A stretch of DNA of 39,428 bases from the NCBI GenBank assembly GCA_905234365.1, contig CAJOHI010000026.1, positions 1 through 39,428 on the forward strand, read 5' to 3'. This document shows positions 1-8,192 of this stretch, piece after piece; position 1 is the stretch's first letter, and every line of letters begins with the position of its first letter. A program made the translations under genes and the position numbers. The notes below the pieces were generated by a model, which had not been told where the DNA came from, did not search any database, and worked only from the letters and a program-made list of their open reading frames with translations. The DNA is from an uncultured Selenomonadaceae bacterium. GTDB lineage: Bacteria > Bacillota > Negativicutes > Selenomonadales > Selenomonadaceae.

Positions 1-2
1 CG

Positions 3-56
3 ACTGTAATTCATAGAGGAGGAAAAACTATCACCAGGTTTGAAATTCCTGATTAA
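3..56 (+). CDS. 3' end of an unidentified CDS (…TVIHRGGKTITRFEIPD*)
   Basis: Open frame from the window edge to TAA at 54-56; no start visible. Confidence 0.35.
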   Translation, partial: TVIHRGGKTITRFEIPD

Positions 57-238
57 TCATTTCATCGAATCTGCCGAGAAAGGCGGATTTTTTCATTTCA
101 ACCACTTTTGTCAAATCTCAAAGAAAATTCCTCAAGAAAATTTTGTGAAAGGATTGACAACATTTTTTTATAATTTTATAATGGATTATCAAATTTTTTC
201 AGAGTTAATTTGTTTTTGTAGTGATTGGAGATGATTTT

Positions 239-643
239 ATGGCAAAAGCAACTTTTGATGATTTTATTAAACAAAATCCTATGTGTCAAAATCTCAATGG
301 CAACAAAGATGCAAGAAAAATTTTCGATATTCTTAATAAAGATGAGAATATTTATAATGCAATCAAAATTTCAGCAATAGGAAAACCTGCATTAGAGGCA
401 AATGTTAATGAAATTGAAAATTATATTGACAAAGCTGGTGAAAATAATACATTTGATTTGAAAGTTGATATTAATAGAATGAATGTTGGCAAAATGCAAA
501 AAACTATTCTTGCTCCATTTGGTTATATTAATATTCAAAACAGTACAAAACAATTTAAATCAAAATATTTTACTTCAGCTTCGTGCTATGAAAAGACTGG
601 GACTCCTACAATGTTTGTGAAAGTTGTGGTAGGTGAAATTTAA
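239..643 (+). CDS. hypothetical protein
   Basis: ORF with ATG at 239 after GGAG; stop overlaps the start of the next ORF (TAATG), typical of an operon. Confidence 0.65.
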   Translation: MAKATFDDFIKQNPMCQNLNGNKDARKIFDILNKDENIYNAIKISAIGKPALEANVNEIENYIDKAGENNTFDLKVDINRMNVGKMQKTILAPFGYINIQNSTKQFKSKYFTSASCYEKTGTPTMFVKVVVGEI

Positions 644-999
644 TGAAAAAAATCATTTTTATGGCAATATTTTGTCTTATTGTTATTGCAAATTCTATAA
701 ATATTTGTTCAGCACAAGATGTTTGGATTGATAGCGGTGAATTTGCTGGAAATTCTGTTGATTATTACATTATGACTGAAACTTATGAAAGTAATGGTCA
801 AGGATTCGATGTAACAATAAAAACAGTAAACAAAAATACTGGGAAAGAAGTGTCTTATCGTCAAGGAAAACCTCGTTTAATTTATACATTTATTCCGGTG
901 AATGAACAACCTCATTATGCTACAAATATCAACTCACAACTAAAGCCAATATCAGGAACAGCAGCAAAAATTTTTAGATATTGTATGAATAATTTATAA
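643..999 (+). CDS. small secreted hypothetical protein with N-terminal signal peptide
   Basis: MKKIIFMAIFCLIVIANSINICSAQ is a classic signal sequence. Confidence 0.7.
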   Translation: MKKIIFMAIFCLIVIANSINICSAQDVWIDSGEFAGNSVDYYIMTETYESNGQGFDVTIKTVNKNTGKEVSYRQGKPRLIYTFIPVNEQPHYATNINSQLKPISGTAAKIFRYCMNNL

Positions 1000-1013
1000 T
1001 CGAGGTGAAATTT

Positions 1014-1208
1014 ATGAAAGAAGTGACAATACAAGTAAGATTTGTAGATGGCGGAGCAAAAGCAGTGACAAAGAGCTACAGCGGAATAAATCCAGAAATA
1101 ACGCTTGAGCAGACGGCAAATTTAGCGAAATTCTTCCAGCAGTTGACGAATGATATGGTAGTGAGTGCGTATCGAATCACAAAAGAAGACGTAGACATCG
1201 AAGAATGA
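1014..1208 (+). CDS. DUF1659-like small protein
   Basis: GAGGTG ribosome site upstream; MKEVTIQVRFVDGGAKAVTKSYSGINPEITLEQTANLAKFF resembles the DUF1659 family; followed by a DUF2922-like ORF. Confidence 0.6.
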   Translation: MKEVTIQVRFVDGGAKAVTKSYSGINPEITLEQTANLAKFFQQLTNDMVVSAYRITKEDVDIEE

Positions 1209-1218
1209 GGTGAAAATA

Positions 1219-1422
1219 GTGGCAGATTTGAAATTAGTGATCGTGAAAACTGACACGACAACCCATACAATCACAATACCGGACGCGAAAACAGGAATAT
1301 CAAGGAGTCAGAATTTGACGCCATACTATGATACATTAAATGCAGCATTCAGCGACTTTGCAACGATAAAGATTATGAAAATATCGACAGGAGAGAGATC
1401 AGCGATTAAAAAAATGCTATGA
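1219..1422 (+). CDS. DUF2922-like small protein
   Basis: GTG start after GAGGTGAAAATA; VADLKLVIVKTDTTTHTITIPDAKTG resembles DUF2922; adjacent to the DUF1659-like ORF. Confidence 0.6.
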   Translation: MADLKLVIVKTDTTTHTITIPDAKTGISRSQNLTPYYDTLNAAFSDFATIKIMKISTGERSAIKKML

Positions 1423-2002
1423 AATAAAAAAAATAAGCGGTGAGGTGAAAATCACTGGTTTTAATGAAATCATCAATGTTGCTATCACCCAAGAGCGTCG
1501 TCAGAGGCTTCAGCTCCTCCGTGCTATTAATAACGTCTGTGTCAGTGACGACACCACAGATCGCCATCAAGACTTCGCGGAGTTTTTTCCAAGCCATTGT
1601 TTTGCAGAAGTAGGTCGGCATAGACAACAAATTGAATATATCGATTGGCACCAGCGTTTCCATAAATGCGTCAAATTCTTTTTTCTGCTTTGGTACACCA
1701 TTTATGAAGAAGTTAGTCGTATGTCCATTGAATACTTCGGTTGCTGTGCCGCGCTTTTTCTTTGTGGTTCCAATGGAACGAGTTGACGGCGTTATATACT
1801 GTTCAACAAATTCGCGGCGAATAGTCACGGTATTGATTCCAGTGTCAAATTCGACTTCAATCGCGTGGACAATTCCGCCATCAAGAGGTGTCGTTCCATT
1901 TTCGCCGAATGCTACGACATTGTTACCATTGGCGATAATCTCAAAGCGTTTCATACCCTTGAAGTTTTCACCGGTGATCCTGTTTACTCTGGAAATTTTC
2001 AT
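1406..2002 (-). pseudogene. AAA_23/RecF-SbcC-like phage ATPase remnant, Walker A deleted and 3' truncated
   Basis: Starts MKISRVNRITGENFKGMKRFEIIANGNNVVAFGENGT, then jumps to TPLDGGIVHAIEVEF, omitting GKTT and the following segment; the C-terminus turns into low-complexity FFYFIAFF at a junction near 1445. Confidence 0.65.
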
Positions 2003-2116
2003 TTAAATCTCCTCATTACCGCGTCCATTGACATTTTTTTCTTTTTTTGCTACACTAAAAGTGTTTCATTTTGGTTTTAAAATTTTTGAAGTGTCGACAG
2101 TCGTGTTGGCGCTTTT

Positions 2117-2326
2117 TCATTTGTCTGTATTTTCGTTGTCAAAGAGCATATCGAAATCCCAGCAGTGGCAATAGTAGCTCTCCTCGTCCTCAATTTCCTC
2201 GATGATGTCGCTCTCATCCGAGATAACCTCAATGTCTCCGTTTTCGTTATACTTGAAGCGAACGGTAATTTCTGCCTCCAATTTGATGTTATCGCTGCCA
2301 CAGATTTGGCATTTAACCTTTTTCAT
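2117..2326 (-). CDS. small phage protein with zinc-ribbon-like cysteines (CxxC…CHC)
   Basis: GAGGAGG upstream of ATG; MKKVKCQICGSDNIKLEAEI…YYCHCWDFDMLF. Confidence 0.5.
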   Translation of the reverse strand: MKKVKCQICGSDNIKLEAEITVRFKYNENGDIEVISDESDIIEEIEDEESYYCHCWDFDMLFDNENTDK

Positions 2327-2338
2327 ATACAAGCCTCC

Positions 2339-2647
2339 TCATTTGATTTTTCCTTCATTGATGGCGTTGTAGTATTTGTTATAAAATCTCCACAACTCAT
2401 CAAGACCACCTTTAAGATACATGATATTATTGGTAATACAGCGCACGGCGTCAGCTCTGTTACTCAAATTTCTATTGCCTTTAAAATCCGGCACCGAGTA
2501 AAAACGATCAACTTCTTCTTTGATAGCTTGGACTTGTCTTTCAATTCTTTTGAAAATTTCATCGTCATTGACTTTACTGAAGTCGTTTGGATCAACGAAG
2601 TCAAAGAGTGAACTCATGCCCTGATTTTGATTGTCCGCGGCATTCAT
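2339..2647 (-). CDS. phage hypothetical protein
   Basis: Charged, coding-like ORF in the leftward early-gene series. Confidence 0.45.
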   Translation of the reverse strand: MNAADNQNQGMSSLFDFVDPNDFSKVNDDEIFKRIERQVQAIKEEVDRFYSVPDFKGNRNLSNRADAVRCITNNIMYLKGGLDELWRFYNKYYNAINEGKIK

Positions 2648-3052
2648 GTCCTCAACGCTCCATTCTTCATGTAGTCGTAAATGTTACCGATGATTTTGAT
2701 TTTCGGCGTGTCATTCCTAAACAGTGGAAAGTTGCAGTTACCTTTAGCAAATGGATATTTTTTTCTTGCTACTGTCAACGCGAATCGCTGCGTCAAATTC
2801 TGTCCATTCGACAACGCCGATAAATGTTTCGTAGTCCTTGACCTCAACTATGTCACCGTCAAAGATGGTGTTGAAATGTTTATCATTATGCCCAACTGAT
2901 TGAAAGAGTGATTCAGGCTCAATTTGGAAGCGACGATCGCCTTGATAAATCCATTCTCCAACGTGGTCTTTGAGATAATAGCCGCAAACCCACTTGTCAA
3001 TATCTTTTGCCTTGCCCTTAAAAATCGGTGGGCGTTTATTAATTTGTGCCAT
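2644..3052 (-). pseudogene. YopX-family phage protein, frameshifted
   Basis: N-terminal part (…FDGDIVEVKDYETFIGVVEW…) and the characteristic C-terminal IGNIYD are in different frames, meeting at a 7-A run (minus strand; 2758-2764). Confidence 0.65.
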
Positions 3053-3069
3053 TTTGTCATCTCCTGAAT

Positions 3070-3575
3070 TCAGAACAAGCAAAACTGTCCTGATTCGTCT
3101 ACTTTCAATGCGGTTTCTTCTTCTTCGATTTTTGGCACAACTTCCTCCGCTGGTTCGGAATCATCGCTCAACGGTCTGAACATTCGCCTGTATCTCCAAA
3201 TCCAACCGTCAAAATTAAATACTGGCGTGATCCACGGTGTACCGAATACTTCACCCGTGAGAGAATTTTGATGTCTGATTATTGCCGGTAAACCATACAA
3301 GCTGCATTGAATGTAGCACATGAGTACACATCTTTCGTCAATATCTCCGGCGATAACAAGGAATTGTTTTGTCGGATTGAACCCGTAACGCTTCAAGGCA
3401 TTCATAGCTCCATAAATCAATGCGCCTGCTCCAACCGCTGGTTCATTCATAGTGATAAATCCTCGACGTTCAACTTCGGCTCTGATCATGCCTTCATCAA
3501 AACCTATCAAGCCCATCATGTTACAAACGTGTTGCGGTGTGAATAATTGCCCGCGCCATTGATTGAGGAATTTAC
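3070..3575 (-). pseudogene. SAM-dependent methyltransferase (phage N-6 DNA methylase-like), N-terminally truncated
   Basis: RGQLFTPQHVCNMMGLIGFD…MNEPAVGAGALIYGAMNAL…IAGDIDERCVLMCYIQCSLYGLPA; no start or ribosome site before it, and the frame upstream only overlaps the neighbouring gene. Confidence 0.55.
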
Positions 3576-3835
3576 ATTGCCGCCTTGTGTGCCGCGACGA
3601 TCTCCTCGTAATTCTGCAATCCCGCCTCGAATCCGTAAGTATAACCAAGCGTGAAGATGAGAGCGCAGAAGCAGATGAAGCAGAGCCAGTCAAGAATCGT
3701 AAGTCCTGCCAACTCCTCGCTGAGGTCTTCTTTGAGTTCTGCTGCACGAGCCTTGAAATCCTCGACAAAATCAAGGTCTCTGTCGTCGTCGCAATTATCA
3801 GCGTTGGTCTTGAAAATCCTGTTAAAATCAATCAT
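3572..3835 (-). CDS. phage hypothetical protein with one transmembrane segment
   Basis: MIDFNRIFKTNADNC…LTILDWLCFICFCALIFTLGYTYGFEAG; ribosome-site-like GGAGGAATGCGG before ATG. Confidence 0.5.
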   Translation of the reverse strand: MIDFNRIFKTNADNCDDDRDLDFVEDFKARAAELKEDLSEELAGLTILDWLCFICFCALIFTLGYTYGFEAGLQNYEEIVAAHKAAM

Positions 3836-3849
3836 TCCGCATTCCTCCG

Positions 3850-4077
3850 TTAGTTATAGTAGCGTTCGTCAAAATATTTCTTTGAAATGCGCCCGTTCGT
3901 CGTGAGCTTGCCCTTCATGGTGAGTTCGGTGTTGAGTATTTTGATAACCATATATGCCTTTGCCTTGCTGCACTCCAGCATTTCCATAACGTCCTCGACC
4001 TTATAAAACGCTGATTGTTTGCTGGCTTTGCGCTTATTCGCTATGGTCGTTGTATCAAGTTTAATTTTCTGTGCCAT
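3850..4077 (-). CDS. small HTH DNA-binding protein (excisionase-like/phage HTH)
   Basis: SAFYKVEDVMEMLECSKAKAYMVIKILNTELTMKGKLTTNGRISKKYFDERYYN matches the common mobile-element HTH pattern. Confidence 0.6.
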   Translation of the reverse strand: MAQKIKLDTTTIANKRKASKQSAFYKVEDVMEMLECSKAKAYMVIKILNTELTMKGKLTTNGRISKKYFDERYYN

Positions 4078-4366
4078 AATTTTCCTCCAAAGCTGCCTTT
4101 ATGCCCTCTTGTATTGTCCTGTTATTGATTATTAGCCTTTGCCAATCTTCCGGCACTTTTCCGGCGAGCAAGATTAAATCTTCTGCTGTGGTTCCGAGTA
4201 TCGCCGCAATTTGCCTGATGATGTGTTCCGATGGCGAATGAATCAGTTTATCGTTTTCCATCTTGCTGATATAGGTGAAATCGACGCCGATTTTTTGAGC
4301 TAATTCGAGCTGGGTAATATGCTTTGATTTACGCAATTTTTTAATTTGTTCACCAAACATATTCAT
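4061..4366 (-). CDS. XRE-family transcriptional regulator
   Basis: FGEQIKKLRKSKHITQLELAQKIGVDFTYISKMENDK HTH_3; overlaps the next start. Confidence 0.75.
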   Translation of the reverse strand: MNMFGEQIKKLRKSKHITQLELAQKIGVDFTYISKMENDKLIHSPSEHIIRQIAAILGTTAEDLILLAGKVPEDWQRLIINNRTIQEGIKAALEENYGTEN

Positions 4367-4508
4367 TGTTCTAACCCCAAGCGGCTTGATGGCGTCCCTG
4401 CCTGCCGCGCTTTCCTTGAATTTTAGTAAAGTTCTGGTTGGAGCCTATACATTTCACGCTGTAAGAAATCGTTCATTTCAAGCTCCTGTTGCCTTCTTTG
4501 CTCATCGG

Positions 4509-4730
4509 TCAATTCATCGTTTTAGCAAGTTCTTCAAGGTCTTGTTCGGCTTTCGCCTCCGAGAATCTCACTTTGGCTTCCTCAAGTGGGCAATCGCCCA
4601 ACTCGCAAACGATGTAACTTTGCCCTTCAAGTCCCCAAAGGTCGTCACGCAACCAAGAATTTTTACTTGTCACCGGCGCAACATTGTATTTATAACCTTT
4701 GCCGTCCGTGTAGACCATCATTTGTTTCAC
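4509..4730 (-). CDS. phage hypothetical protein
   Basis: ORF beginning at the GGAGTG-preceded ATG at 4730. Confidence 0.4.
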   Translation of the reverse strand: MKQMMVYTDGKGYKYNVAPVTSKNSWLRDDLWGLEGQSYIVCELGDCPLEEAKVRFSEAKAEQDLEELAKTMN

Positions 4731-4732
4731 TC

Positions 4733-5524
4733 CTAATTGAGATAATTGCCAAGAACCTCAACAACCGCTTCGTTCCAACGAATTTGATAATCACTATGTC
4801 CATTTTTCGTGTACGGCATTTCTTCACCGTAATTTTTGCCTTCTTCACTGATACGCCAGTTTTTACCGTCTTTTTACTGAAGTTTAGCCTTTTCGAGCAA
4901 CTGATTTGCTTTGATCGGAGTGGTGTCAAGTCTTTTACCGATTGCGGTTGCATTGAGATAACCAATCTCGTGATCGGCAGGCGGAAGAAGTTGTTTGAGA
5001 TTTTCCAAGTTTAAATCACGGTTCACGCTCACCACATTGATAGCCTGTGCAAGTGCAATTCCACGCTTAACGGCAAACAGAGATTGGATATTTTCAGCAA
5101 CTACGCCTACATCAGCGACTGCGTCTCCTATTGGTGTTGGTGTTATACGCTTAACCGAATATCCTCCTGTCTTGCGAATTGCTGGAAGAATCTCATCAGC
5201 TACAAGTGCTTGGAATTTTTCAGCAGTCGTGTTATTCGCCTTCATTGCCAGCCTGTAAAAGATGTTTTATGGGATAAATGCGTTAGAATCGGTTTTCCCC
5301 ACTTGTGCGGAAAAGTTGAATTGGCGCAGATATTCGCGTACTCTTGACCAACGCACTGCTTGATAATTGTCTCCACTTGTGGCGACACGGTCTTTTTTAG
5401 TCTCGATGAAACCAAGTCCACGAGCGGCGTCCTCAAGATTGATCCACGCCGTATTATTCTCATCGAGATAAGCGCGAACGCCGCTGATAGTGATAACCCT
5501 GTTTGTTGAAATTTCCTTTGTCAT
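4733..5524 (-). pseudogene. Bro-N/ANT-type phage antirepressor interrupted by two in-frame TAA codons
   Basis: One frame from ATG 5524 (GAGGTGG upstream): ITISGVRAYLDENNTAWINLEDAARGLGF…SNAFIP*NIFYRLAMKANNTTAEKFQALVADEILPAIRKTGGYS…LLPPADHEIGYLNATAIGKRL…LEKAKLQ*KDGKNWRISEEGKNYGEEMPYTKNGHSDYQIRWNEAVVEVLGNYLN*. Stops at 5267-5269 and 4874-4876. Confidence 0.75.
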
Positions 5525-5849
5525 AACTTCCACCTCATTATTTGAAATGATATTTGTAATTTGTTGTAAGATATGTGTAGCTTTTGAAATGTTCTCATTT
5601 TTGAGATATGACATACGACTAACCTTGAGTGAGCAGCGAATAATCACATTGATTGCATTGGTAAGCTGATAAGACAGTGGTGAATTTTCATTCGCGTTGC
5701 CATTGATGAGTATGTTTGCTGTCAATTTAATCGTGTGCCCAAGTACTCCAAGTACTCTTTGTTTTTTTCTCGTAAGTGATTCATCAGGTTTTAAAAGTCG
5801 TTCCATTACTGTCATAAACGTCTCCCTCCCAAAAACGTTTTTCCAGACT

Positions 5850-5910
5850 TTGTTAAATGGTGTTAAATTTTAATAAATTTTGCTAAATGGTTTTAAATTT
5901 TGTTAAATGG
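5850..5910. repeat. 10-bp phased tandem array (TGTTAAATGG/TTT)
   Basis: TAAAT cores at 5855, 5865, 5875, 5884, 5894, 5904 (periods 10,10,9,10,10). Confidence 0.8.
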
Positions 5911-5939
5911 TGCTATACTATATCTAATACTGAGAGATA

Positions 5940-6143
5940 TTATATAGCTGTTGGAGAATTGCCCCACAATTTTTCAACCGTTGTGCCAAGTGCTTTAGCA
6001 ATTTTGATAGCAGTTCTTGCGTCTGGTGTTCGTTCGTCGGCTTCATAACGTTGATAGCCTCTTTCAGTAACGCCAGCTTTTTTAGCAACTTGCACTTGCG
6101 TTAAACCGGAGTCTAATCGTTTATCTCTTAATTGATTTTTCAT
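5940..6143 (-). CDS. XRE-family regulator (Cro-like)
   Basis: KNQLRDKRLDSGLTQVQVAKKAGVTERGYQRYEADERTPDARTAIKIAKALGTTVEKLW. Confidence 0.75.
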   Translation of the reverse strand: MKNQLRDKRLDSGLTQVQVAKKAGVTERGYQRYEADERTPDARTAIKIAKALGTTVEKLWGNSPTAI

Positions 6144-6170
6144 TTCACCTCATCTCCTTGTATTTAACAC

Positions 6171-6216
6171 GACAATCTGTCCGTGCCACAGTGTCATTAT
6201 AGCCCGACCGATTGTC
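6171..6216. promoter_or_regulatory. putative divergent operator region with GAC-N5-GTC sites
   Basis: GACAATCTGTC 6171-6181, GCCACAGTGTC 6185-6195, GACCGATTGTC 6206-6216, between two divergent XRE genes. Confidence 0.5.
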
Positions 6217-6260
6217 CGTATCAAGTGTTTTTTAAAAAATTTTTTTGGGAGGGATTGATT

Positions 6261-6485
6261 ATGTTTGATTTTGGTCAACGCCTACGCCAAATTCGCGAAG
6301 AAAATCGCTTGACGCAGAAACAATTTGCAGAACGCATTGGCAGCACTGAACGTGGTATTCAACGCTATGAATCAGGAGAAAGATTACCAGCGTTCAATGT
6401 TATTATTTCCATTCTCGATAATCTCGATGTTGATGCTAATTATTTGCTTGGCAGAACTGATAATCCCAAAGTTCACAGCGCATAA
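6261..6485 (+). CDS. XRE-family repressor
   Basis: GGGAGG upstream of ATG; FGQRLRQIREENRLTQKQFAERIGSTERGIQRYESGERLP. Confidence 0.75.
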   Translation: MFDFGQRLRQIREENRLTQKQFAERIGSTERGIQRYESGERLPAFNVIISILDNLDVDANYLLGRTDNPKVHSA

Positions 6486-6501
6486 TGTTTAATGTATTGA
6501 T

Positions 6502-6540
6502 CGACTGCCGGCGTCCGTGCCAGCAGCCGGTCTTTATTTA
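6502..6540 (+). terminator. putative intrinsic terminator
   Basis: CCGGC…GCCGG stem followed by TCTTTATTTAT just downstream of the XRE stop. Confidence 0.45.
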
Positions 6541-6543
6541 TGC

Positions 6544-7375
6544 TTACGCCGTCAGTATTGACGACTGCTCGCAATCGCTTTTAATGCCCAATGCAAGGTA
6601 AATTTTGAGGAAAGTATCATAATCAACTTCGTTGCCTTCGGTGTCGTAGTAGTGGATTTGAATTTATCATCTTCATAAATCATGTCGCCGTCTGCGTCCT
6701 CAATTTGACATTCTGCCGTTGGATTTTCAGCAGCAATTTTTTTAACGTGATTCATTGCCTCGCATGCGTCAAAGAATTGTTCGCGCTCATCTCCATTTTC
6801 AAGTTCTATCACTGTTGTGAATGGTGCGCGTTTATCTGTTGCCGTCCTATTGCTGGTATCTTTCATGTAAAACATTGGTGATTCACCGGCAGTGCCTTGA
6901 TATTTTGTATTATCAGTCACGATTTCTTCTGCTTTGATTGCAACTTCTTGAGATTCAGTGCTAACCGCGTATTCGCTGACATCAACCATGTTGTTGGTAA
7001 TTGTAGCTGCCTTCAAGGTTTCCATGGCGTTCTTCACTTCTTCAAGCGTCAATTCATAGGCTTTGAGGGCTTTCTCCATGAATTTTGCGCTTTTGTAGTG
7101 ATTAATTTTTACTTTTCTTTTTGTGACTGTCGTTTGTGAAATTCCGCCGCGTGCATTATAGTATGTTTTATCCACTTCTTTTTCTTCTGCTTTACGGATT
7201 GTGAGCATTGCCTCATCTGTGTCGTTATGACTGTGTAATAGCCAATGTTTGTTGCTTCGTTGAATTTGTTTACCTTGACGATTTGCATTTCAGTCAAGTT
7301 AGCCGCCCCTGCGATTACGAGTTCCATTTTGATGATTTCGCCGTTTCCTTTTTTGATTTCCATTGTCTGTTTCAT
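6544..7375 (-). pseudogene. phage hypothetical gene broken by two frameshifts
   Basis: Frames joined near 7229 (…NIGYYTV / HNDTDEAMLTIRKAEEKEVDKTYYNARGG) and near 6653-6660 (…MIYEDDKFK / HYYDTEGNEVDYDTFLKIYLALGIKSDCEQSSILTA*). Confidence 0.5.
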
Positions 7376-7377
7376 TT

Positions 7378-7930
7378 TAACGATGGCAGTTGGTCTATGG
7401 AATCAGATATTGGTGAGCCTTTTAAATCTTATTTTGAGTTATCCGAAATAATAGTCCGTGAAAAAGATATTTATAAAAAATTGGAAGCCTGTGAAAAATC
7501 ATTTGATATTTTATCTTAAGTGATGAAATTGGAGAGAAATCAAGTAGGCAAAATTCCTGATTCTATAGCTTGTCGCGATTATGCCCCAAAACTTTATATG
7601 AGATTAGGACAATGGAGTAATGCCGTATCTGCAATCAAAAAATGTATTAAAGCAAAAGCATACCCTGATAAAGAATGGGGTAAGGATATGCTTGAGTATT
7701 GCGAAATTTATAAACAAACAGTTGAGATTGCCATTAAGTTTTTGCACGATAATGAAGGATTTTTGCAAAAGAATATTTATAAAGCTCTTGCAGATACAAA
7801 TGTCGACATTGATTGCTTGAAGGATTTTACTCGTTCATCACTTCTCATTAAGAAGGTCAAAAAAGGCGGTACTAATCAACTCTTTTTAAATGAAGATGTG
7901 ATCCCTCAAAGCGAGGTAAACATCTCTTAA
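7378..7930 (+). pseudogene. 5'-truncated hypothetical gene with in-frame TAA
   Basis: NDGSWSMESDIGEPFKSYFELSEIIVREKDIYKKLEACEKSFDILS* continues in frame as VMKLERNQVGKIPDSIACRDYAPKLYMRLGQWSNAVSAIKKC; TAA at 7517-7519; no start or ribosome site before 7378. Confidence 0.5.
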
Positions 7931-7958
7931 AATGTGTGCTGTTTTCGATCGACGATCG

Positions 7959-7990
7959 TTTTTTACTCTTTTTTACTTTCCTTTACTTTA
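7959..7990. repeat. 10-bp pyrimidine repeat TTTTTTACTY
   Basis: TTTTTTACTC / TTTTTTACTT / TCCTTTACTT in tandem after CGATCGACGATCG. Confidence 0.6.
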
Positions 7991-8030
7991 CTTTGTAGGG
8001 CTTAAAAATCATCATAGCGACACCGCAAGT

Positions 8031-8107
8031 CGGTACCTTTTGTTAAAAGATAAGGTACGAATAGGTGCCGGATTCCTTAAATAATAAGGTACGCATAAGT
8101 AACGGAT
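8031..8107. repeat. AAGGTACG repeats: one inverted, two direct
   Basis: CGGTACCTT near 8031-8039; ATAAGGTACGAATAGGTGCCGGAT 8050-8073; ATAAGGTACGCATAAGTAACGGAT 8084-8107 (20/24 identical, 34-bp spacing). Confidence 0.75.
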
Positions 8108-8192
8108 AGGTTAAAGAAATTTTAATAAAAATATTTTCAATAAAAGAATTTCGTTAAATAGATTTTAATGTTTTTGCAGGAGGTATCAGCAT

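Noticed and set aside
40-234. ORF MKFLINHFIESAEKGG…
   Set aside because: AT-rich intergenic frame with no ribosome site; it ends just before the 239 start and is unlike a real protein.
1445-2611. Plus-strand ORFs 1445-1786, 1632-2006, 2165-2611
   Set aside because: Antisense shadows of the leftward phage genes, which have better protein character and ribosome sites.
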